From Protula sp. h YS-2021 (Eukaryota; Annelida; Polychaeta; Sabellida; Serpulidae): a stretch of DNA of 64,000 nucleotides. The notes beneath the pieces were generated by a model. It worked only from the letters and a program-made list of their open reading frames with translations. It had not been told where the DNA came from and made no database searches. Where the stretch lies: positions 49,869,347 through 49,933,346 of the forward strand of contig OX457024.1 of NCBI GenBank assembly GCA_949752745.1, in the 5' to 3' direction. The translations under genes and the position numbers were made by a program. Positions 60,901-64,000 of this stretch are shown here, piece by piece (within the stretch, counting starts at the first letter, position 1; each line of letters opens with the position of its first letter).

Positions 60901-62175
60901 AAGAGGGTGATGGTCTTGTTCTATTATTGGGTGAGGGAAGAGGGAAAGGGTTAACACACAAGCCCTCAACATACTATTGCATAGTGCATCATTATTGCTT
61001 TTATTACAAAATCTGTTACTGTATAGTTAGAGCGCCGTACAAGTATTATTTCTTTCAGTGAGTCGACTGTCCCGTCAGTGTGGTAATATCACCGTTTTTT
61101 TGCTGTTCAGGGGCAGTTTCGAGTCAAATCCCCCACTCCACCCAAAATGTGATAGCATTTCACGCTAATCCAAAACAGTAATCAATCGATTTTCCCCATC
61201 CTCTTCTCTGATCTCTTTGTGTTAAGAAATACCAAAATGAAATGGTGAATTCTAGAAAAATTCTCAGTATTAGTTATTTATCTTTATTATCTTTATTAAT
61301 GTATGCATCTTTTGTATTGACACTGAACAATTTTAACCTAACCTGGAGTCTCCGTGAGACAGGACTACCCGTGTAACAAGGTTATAGGTAGTCACCACGA
61401 TAAATGATTATATCCAAAGTGATGAGGATAAAATATCGCACAATTTCCAGGACTTTCCAGGAATTTTTTAGGCCGTTTAATTTTCCGGGACTTTTCGTTT
61501 TTTTCGTAAAAAATACGGGTATTGTGAAATTTCGCCAAATCGACGAAAAAAAACAAAATCGGCTCTGGTATTTTGTTTACCCCTGATTCAGATTAGCTCC
61601 ATGGACAATTTCGAGCAAATTGAATAAATTTGCAGGTGTAGGGTTTCCCGAAAAGGTGGCCATCAAATTGAGAAAATAAAATATTGGCATTTGTATCCCT
61701 AAGTAATACTTCAACAAATTATTACAATGAAAACTGAAAGAGGAGAAACAAAAATCAAAACACTTTTTCATCGTTTTCATCATAATAGTATTTAATAGCG
61801 TTTATAAATCAAAAGTACAAAAGGATATTGCAAAAGGAAAACAAGGACCCTACACGATATTCTGTGATATATTATATTTTGTCAATACCTCGTTGCGACC
61901 AGTTAATTAGCATCATTCAAATGCTACAAAATATTCTGACCACCATGTACAACAGTGATACCAAATTTGAAGGGTATCCTCTTCGAACGGAAAATATATC
62001 ATAAATACCAAACAGCCTTACACACATAAAACAACTCAACAACTATATGTCGACTCCTGATAGGGGTAAACATACTTACAAGTACTTACCCATAGTCCCA
62101 GTGCATTTGCATGGAGATATCAGCGATTCATAACTTGCACTTTCGTAACAAATTCTGCACACTCCCACAAGACTG
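42633..62175 (-). CDS. MARCHF2/3-like membrane RING-CH E3 ubiquitin ligase, 3' four exons
   Basis: Minus-strand exons at 62175-62090, 60447-60335, 46176-45964 and 42782-42633 join in phase (1, 0, 0) to give a RING-CH (C4HC3) domain, two transmembrane segments and a cytosolic tail. CRICYESASYESLISPCKC, LHRSCIEKWLCSSNSNNCEI, LYGDLACFFLLTPLAGVSAW and IYLVWCVVAVRYH follow vertebrate MARCHF2/MARCHF3 in order and spacing. These ligases sit in endosomal/ER/plasma membranes and ubiquitinate membrane cargo. The tail ends in STI, a class I PDZ-ligand form, as MARCHF2/3 end in ETPV/ETVV. The N-terminal exon(s) were not identified between 62176 and 64000 and may lie outside. I cannot separate MARCHF2 from MARCHF3, which are probably co-orthologous to it. 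It is convergent with CLSPN. Confidence 0.93.
43575..44064. mobile_element. Foldback-type element with GGACCAAACCCCCCG units
   Basis: Left: GGACAGACTCCCCCGGGACC then repeated CGGGACCGAACCCCCC; right is the inverse, ending GTCCCGGGGGATTCTGTCC and TAGACCC. Arms are ~110-150 bp of 15-bp units. The flanks share GCTAAATGGGAAC at both sides (43556-43568 and 44071-44083), a candidate target-site duplication. Interior ~200 bp, no ORF. Confidence 0.88.
44640..45725 (+). repeat. ~140-bp satellite array, second field
   Basis: Same unit as 38802-40862 (e.g. AGGTAGTAGTGTGCTACC, TTCACCTGAAATATCAAGAC), five or six diverged copies, interrupted by poly-T (44716-44766), poly-A (44851-44876) and a (TA)n run at 45064-45087. 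Confidence 0.85.
45964..46176 (-). CDS. MARCHF2/3-like exon c: transmembrane segments
   Basis: 71 codons beginning WLRLPSRCSDRRNLYGD. Hydrophobic segments LACFFLLTPLAGVSAWLC and AIGLLTLSVFLVIIYLVW are the two membrane helices of MARCHF2/3, separated by a short luminal loop (SYAQYKDGEWE). Acceptor TTCTTTCAG, donor GTAAGT. The continuing open frame to 45844 is intron read-through. Confidence 0.96.
46690..47675 (+). repeat. 51-bp satellite, block 1 of copy 2
   Basis: About 19 units of GATGCGCGGTTCGCATTTC, GGACCAGTGCGCATG and TTTATTTAACTTGCGTT. 51 is a multiple of three, so units stay open and yield long 17-residue periodic frames on both strands. I regard these as non-coding. Confidence 0.95.
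47676..48065. mobile_element. ~390-bp insertion within the 51-bp satellite
   Basis: Unique sequence interrupting the array, beginning TTTTAACACTTGGCAAGCC (with GGCAAGCC-CGT-GGCTTGC stem) and ending near GTCAAGTGTTTAACATTTCG then TAGCGAAATGAGG. AACACTTG/CAAGTGTT are short inverted ends. Probably a small non-autonomous element; boundaries uncertain. Confidence 0.55.
48066..49290 (+). repeat. 51-bp satellite, block 2 of copy 2
   Basis: About 23 units continuing the same array, with some 48-54 bp variants. Confidence 0.95.
49300..50755 (+). repeat. ~145-bp satellite of copy 2
   Basis: Ten units with GCACAAGCCGTATGCACGAC, CCTTAGGGATGCCTCA, AAAATAAATGACATCGG and AAAATTGTAGGAGGAGAT. Spacing of CCGTATGC is 138-154 bp. 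Confidence 0.93.
50857..51879. other. Repeat spacer between composite 2 and the LINE
   Basis: Contains TTTTTGACAAGGTGTCGATC (similar to 46341, left flank of copy 2), the TA run, and decayed monomers (51350-51870) ending shortly before the LINE reverse-transcriptase fragment. Confidence 0.5.
51063..51146. repeat. (TA)n microsatellite
   Basis: About 42 uninterrupted TA units within ATTATATATA...ATAATC. Confidence 0.98.
51880..52148 (+). pseudogene. LINE reverse transcriptase, 5' fragment
   Basis: Read with frameshifts and stops: SGFEKTFDSVV (RT motif like FEKAFDSVxW), RTFNLGNDFI, VKCCYPNNTSRICNG, then LFKGLR and ECPLSIFYFLFYVEI (like GVRQGCPLSPYLF), ending IRND at the composite insertion. A decayed non-LTR retrotransposon; the 5' side is lost in satellite. 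Confidence 0.8.
52400..54430 (+). repeat. 51-bp satellite of copy 3
   Basis: Roughly 40 units of the same consensus as in copies 1 and 2, some shared unit variants in the same order (e.g. GACAGCCCAAGTTTCC near 52834 versus GACAAGTTTCC near 47120), so copies 2 and 3 derive from one arrayed ancestor. Confidence 0.95.
54430..55730 (+). repeat. ~145-bp satellite of copy 3
   Basis: About nine units matching 49300-50755, interrupted by a poly-A/(GAAA)n block at 54909-54979. Confidence 0.93.
55819..58033 (+). pseudogene. LINE reverse transcriptase, 3' part (interrupted by a foldback element)
   Basis: Continues the 51880 fragment: GFKIGKNTHKLKQFADDCTC (the FADD catalytic motif at 55865-55876), FSGLKLNIGKS one frame over, LLGVHIGRKF, SLHVWSQRDF..NGRVVIAK, YDERGINSVDVGSQCKALK, then FNWKIKDYPFYEYCG and SIHSLIDC, a C-terminal CxxC...HxxxxC-like knuckle. 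Order fits L1/Tx1-like non-LTR elements. Many frameshifts and stops; 56809-57333 is a later insertion. Confidence 0.85.
56809..57333. mobile_element. Foldback-type element with CGGTCATCTGCCCCCC units, inside the LINE
   Basis: Left CGGTCATCTGCCCCCCCC, CGGTCAACTGCCCCCC and TTTTTTGCAACCCGGTCGAC; right is the inverse ending GTTGACCGGGGGGCAGATGA then CCG. Flanks GAGAGAATCC / GATGAGAGAACCC (left ATGAGAGAGAATCC) suggest a short duplicated target. Interior ~240 bp, no ORF. Confidence 0.85.
58034..58542. other. Spacer between LINE and pogo-like relic
   Basis: Poly-T runs (58081-58094), then A/T-rich sequence with the imperfect repeat GATTAGTACTA (58362 and 58606). No other feature; the pogo element's termini were not found. 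Confidence 0.45.
58543..59524 (+). pseudogene. pogo/Tigger-like (Tc1-mariner superfamily) transposase, decayed
   Basis: Begins MASKKRKYNDYSMDIKF (CENP-B/pipsqueak-type N-terminal HTH) with stops, then the open frame 58707-59411. That frame carries the CENP-B HTH part (VLNKRVVNATAHNMPISGPI, FKRRSGWFYRSQ), the first catalytic Asp in YNCDETGIFYK (residue 124), KGRLSALVASNINGSDKLPF, and the second Asp in LLLDICSAH (residue 229), followed directly by TAA. After a frameshift, PLNTTYVTRPIEKV matches the PNTTSxxQPLDQGV block, with Glu at the position of the third catalytic Asp. Presumed inactive. Confidence 0.9.
59525..60334. other. Repeat end and core monomers
   Basis: GACAGACGGACAGACAGACG and TCGCTCCGCGCGTACTGGGG (59635-59695) are the inverse of the CTGTCCGTC hairpin-type left ends. 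They are followed by three decayed ~165-bp monomers (59700-60230). Confidence 0.6.
60335..60447 (-). CDS. MARCHF2/3-like exon b: second half of RING-CH
   Basis: GYLHRSCIEKWLCSSNSN, then NCEICEFEYITVRQPKPF and IE, supplying ligands H, C, C, C. Acceptor TTGCTAG, donor GTACAA, phase 0. The split glycine matches the phase of the preceding exon. Confidence 0.95.
60448..62089. other. MARCHF2/3-like intron a-b
   Basis: Mostly unique A/T-rich sequence. One inverted repeat end, CTCCGTGAGACAGGACTACC then CGTGTAAC (61348-61375), is the inverse of the 17600 and 43390 ends. Near 61440 there are TTTCCAGGACTTTCCAGG-type short repeats like those at 37460-37515. Confidence 0.5.
62090..62175 (-). CDS. MARCHF2/3-like exon a: first half of RING-CH
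   Basis: SLVGVCRICYESASYESLIS, then PCKCTGTMG, giving zinc ligands C, C, C, C. Acceptor TTTGCAG (an AG three bases later is also possible), phase 2 at the start; donor GTAAGT, phase 1. An in-frame TGA lies upstream, so the start codon is in another exon. Confidence 0.93.
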
Positions 62176-64000
62176 CTGCAAATGGAAGTTAGTCTGCACT
62201 GTCAGCACTGCGGAAATGTGGAATATCTTAGTGATGACATCTTGAAATCTTTATCGGATTACTGCACAACCAAACAGGACATTTATTTGCAGCTTGGAAC
62301 CTTTTTAGGTTTATCTCTTATTCTGCAGACAACCCACACGAAAAGTGCATAAGATCATATCAGATCTCATATGATTTGGTACGACATTTCCGTAAAACAT
62401 CGTATACAACCGTATACAAACTTATCCGTCGAAAGCAAGCATAATGAGAATCTCCAGGGACATGCTCATCAGCAATCATACAAACAAAACAAAACTAGAG
62501 CGACCAGTGCACCCCACTATCACTGCACCCCAACATATCAAACACTTATTAGCCAGCCATTGTCATTTGTTGTGTAAACAAGACCGTTTTGTGGCAGCGT
62601 AATAAAACACGAACTGGCACTGCCAGTTTATCATAATGCGGCAGACAGTTGGTTCAAATTGTAATTCTGTTATTAAACATTTTACATGCTCAACATTAAT
62701 TTCATTTTTGACGAAAAATCCCAGCTAGTGTTCATTCCGACATCACAGCTGAACTAGAGCTGCCAATGCACACAAAACATGAGTACAGGCTTATATTACA
62801 CACTTTCAATCGACACCTATTTAGTTTCTTGTTTTGTTTTGAACAAAAACAAATGTTTCCTCGACTAAACCCATAATTCTAAAAAAAAAAAATAAATTCC
62901 TTTTTTCTCTTATTACTGAGAGAAAATATTAATTTCTACAGATATAACCTTAACTCATTGCCAAAAATTAACAAATACACAAAACAGATGGTGGTCACTA
63001 AAACAGATAGCACGTCTTTTAGTCCGAGTCTGGAAGGTGGCCGCCAAAACAGGTTTTATTGTAGATCCTTTTTATCCAGGTCTTAAAGTCGGTCACTACA
63101 AGTTTTACTGTACGTTACATTCTAATCCGGGTCTGGAAGGCAAGTTTGCAGTACGTCTTTTTATCCGAATCTGGAAGGGGTTACGACAAACAGTTCTTAC
63201 TTAGCATCTTTTTATCCAGGTCCTGAAGGATCTGGATTTTTCTTTTCTTTTCTATTAAAGCATAATGAATCATTGTATTAAAAATTAAACCCTTGTTAAC
63301 CTTGCTTTAAAAAGGTAGTGGGTGGTTCGTTAAATGTTTCTAATAATTTTGTCCCTGCCCCTTTGTGCTATTAAGACGACTGACGTATTTAGACCCTTGA
63401 TTTAAATACAAGCATAACTCAAGAAATTTATCTTCATTATCGAAATTCTAAGATAGGGTCGTATATACGTGTTAGCCTAAGCTGATACATGGTTATCTCA
63501 AGTAACACACGGGCGCCGGACAAAAGTGCCCACCAGAACAGCCTCCTAGCCTCAGATGCTATCGCGCAATGAATATCAAGCCACAAAAAATGAAAATAAA
63601 TAAAAGCAAAAAAACTAACTCTACCTGGGCCTGAAAGACCTAGAGTTTTTTTAAGTGTTTTTCCTGTTTAATGCGAGAAAGACAACCCCCCCCCCCCCCC
63701 TCATTAACTAAAGTATAAACAGTATGCAGTTTTGAAAGGATTGGATGAAAACCTTCCGAACCTTGGCATTTTAAATTTCAAACTGCAGCAATTTATTTTT
63801 TGGCCAATTTGGTCAATTTTGGTAAAATGCCAAAAATTGGTTATGGCTGGGGAGGGACTTACCGAAGGAGCAATCGTGTGTAATATTCAAAACTCCCTAC
63901 CCCCTCCCTGGTAGTTTTCGAGAAAACATTGTCTAACAAACACACATGCATACAGACGACGGATATTGCCTCTACTGATGTGATAAGACCAGGCCAACAA
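62176..64000. other. Upstream of the last visible ligase exon
   Basis: No start-codon exon could be supported. 62595-62700 resembles 46205-46320 (TAATTCTRTTATTAAAYATT). 62990-63230 is a decayed MITE-like repeat with GGTGGTCACTAAAACAGAT and CCGGGTCTGGAAGG. The window ends inside a hairpin terminus (63930-64000, CAGACGACGGATATTGCC then AAGACCAGGCC) like that at 42520-42588. Confidence 0.5.

Overview
This is a repeat-rich nuclear fragment from an animal. Coding sequence is split into short exons with GT-AG introns, and about nine tenths of the bases are introns, satellites and mobile-element debris. Both recognisable host genes are metazoan. The abundance of hairpin-ended elements with tandem-repeat cores, foldback-like elements and MITEs suggests a marine invertebrate, perhaps a lophotrochozoan. 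No base identifies the species, so that placement is inference.

Left half (1-33.5 kb): the complete coding sequence of CLSPN (claspin), the Chk1-activating replication-checkpoint adaptor, lies on the plus strand. I resolve 25 coding exons. Every junction keeps phase and they sum to 4551 nt (1516 residues plus stop). Family hallmarks are a conserved LHSETQR block, a long acidic centre, three LCSGxF Chk1-binding repeats, a conserved FRWRNID block and a C-terminal SIFKLL. The introns hold MITEs, foldback-type elements, a long TCCT microsatellite, tRNA-like SINE fragments, and local duplications that copy pieces of claspin exons 8 and 23 together with their splice donors.

Middle (33.5-42.6 kb): between two tail-to-tail genes lie back-to-back tandem arrays with 125-170 bp units, a decayed BED-type zinc finger and a retroelement tail. 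Two inverted hairpin termini bound much of this stretch.

Right half (42.6-64 kb): a MARCHF2/MARCHF3-like membrane RING-CH ubiquitin ligase gene lies on the minus strand. Four exons are visible; the first exon(s) were not found. Its 14-kb intron contains two large composite elements, a decayed LINE and a decayed pogo/Tigger-like DNA transposon. Each composite carries a 51-bp satellite followed by a ~145-bp satellite between the same hairpin ends. One composite sits inside the LINE reverse transcriptase, which fixes its boundaries.

Most notable signal: many unrelated tandem arrays share one architecture. They have stem-loop termini whose stem sequence varies by family, followed by a CTAAAAA/TTAAAAA-type end, and in several cases a second common terminus. 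The composite inserted in the LINE appears to lack a target-site duplication and to sit between A and A (T and T on the other strand). This resembles Helentron-associated non-autonomous elements (pearl-like), but no Rep/helicase gene is present here.
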